Shown: positions 6,527 to 7,015 of the stretch, one piece after another
Layout: every line of letters starts with the position of its first letter
Position numbering within the stretch: the first letter of the stretch is position 1
Assembly (NCBI GenBank): GCA_023247875.1
Contig: JAHFFQ010000074.1
Span: 1-7,015 of the forward strand
From: Candidatus Omnitrophota bacterium
GTDB lineage: Bacteria > Omnitrophota > Gorgyraeia > Gygaellales > Profunditerraquicolaceae
DNA length: 7,015 nucleotides
Direction of reading: 5' to 3'
The notes under the pieces: generated by a model
What the model was told of the DNA's origin: nothing
Database searches by the model: none
What the model saw: only the letters and a program-made list of their open reading frames with translations
Made by a program: the position numbers and the translations under genes

Positions 6527-7015
6527 TTAATGCCTGAAGTGCCTTATACCCGTTGTAACCATGGCGATCTTGTACTTATCGCAGGCAGCGATGATCTCCT
6601 GGTCGGCGATAGAGCCTCCGGGCTGGATTATCGCCCTGGCCCCTGCTTTATGCGCCCAGGATATGGCATCCGCCTTCGGAAAGAAAGCGTCCGAAGCCAG
6701 GCAACAATCCTTGCTTAAATTGCCGGATTTCTTTTTAGCGATCATTACCGAATCTACGCGGGACATCTGCCCTGCGCCTATACCTACGGTCCTGGTGCCT
6801 TTGGTAAAAATTATGGCGTTGGATTTTACGTGCTTGGCCACCTTCCAGCCAAAGATCAGGCTTTCCATCTGGCTTTTGGTCGGTTTTTTCCTGGTCACGA
6901 CTTTAAGTTTATTCAGGTCCAGTGTCTCTAAATCCTTGCTTTGCAAAAGCATGCCGCCAGAGACCCGCTTAAATTCCGGCTCATCAATGGGGCTTAAATC
7001 CAGGAGTTCAAGCAG
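6527..7015 (-). CDS. purH: Bifunctional AICAR transformylase/IMP cyclohydrolase, C-terminal part
   Basis: PurH carries out the last two steps of purine synthesis, formylating AICAR with 10-formyl-THF and closing the ring to IMP. The window holds the last 162 residues; the frame is open to the right edge, so the gene begins outside. An internal ATG at 6952 is not the start, because the 21 codons before it read LLELLDLSPIDEPEFKRVSG-G and continue the family's FKRVSGGxLxQ motif. Further family landmarks are KHVKSNAIIFTK, TVGIGAGQMSRVDS, ASDAFFPKADAI, IIQPGGSIADQEII and the characteristic C-terminus RHFRH. All belong to the AICAR transformylase domain. The KH catalytic motif and the cyclohydrolase domain lie outside. 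It is upstream of folC in the same direction, with only three bases between them, so the two are almost surely co-transcribed. Confidence 0.98.
   Translation of the reverse strand: MLELLDLSPIDEPEFKRVSGGMLLQSKDLETLDLNKLKVVTRKKPTKSQMESLIFGWKVAKHVKSNAIIFTKGTRTVGIGAGQMSRVDSVMIAKKKSGNLSKDCCLASDAFFPKADAISWAHKAGARAIIQPGGSIADQEIIAACDKYKIAMVTTGIRHFRH

Overview
The window is a compact bacterial chromosome segment in which every intact gene reads on the minus strand, from right to left. The organism is a Gram-negative-type bacterium, judged from a lipobox lipoprotein and from two polytopic glycosyltransferase-like proteins of the kind fused to TPR repeats. The protein style (TMTC-like GT-C enzymes, PKD-domain lipoprotein, FolC variant with DGAQN) reminds me of uncultivated PVC-related lineages such as Omnitrophota. 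That is an impression rather than a demonstration.

Right part (7015 down to 2195) is a tightly packed run that looks like one operon: the 3' end of purH (enters from outside the window), folC (3-base gap), mnmE (8-base overlap with folC), folE (8-base gap) and a PKD-domain lipoprotein (12-base gap). The first four share tetrahydrofolate chemistry. FolE starts pterin synthesis and FolC makes and polyglutamylates folate. PurH consumes 10-formyl-THF, and MnmE consumes 5,10-methylene-THF while modifying tRNA wobble uridine. The lipoprotein at the end of the run has no obvious link to folate.

Middle part (2108 down to 447) is a 553-residue membrane protein: a GT-C type glycosyltransferase-like domain of many membrane segments followed by about three TPR repeats. 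It is separated from the lipoprotein gene by 86 bases holding a possible extended -10 promoter.

Left part (1 to 446) was the least obvious. On the minus strand, 176 to 1 is the 5' end of a second GT-C-type gene (its WDDD region matches the FDD region of the first), cut by the window edge and preceded by a clear extended -10 promoter at 224-232. On the plus strand, about 277 to 458 holds a decayed remnant of comM/yifB (Mg-chelatase-like AAA+ protein). Three conserved C-terminal blocks survive in the right order, but the roughly 100 and 17 codons that should lie between them are missing, and there is an in-frame stop and a frame change. The remnant's end overlaps the stop codon of the 553-residue gene on the opposite strand.

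I found no RNA gene, CRISPR array, insertion sequence, toxin-antitoxin or defence system. Nothing here supports a new biological system. The most informative observations are the comM ghost and the folate/one-carbon gene linkage.
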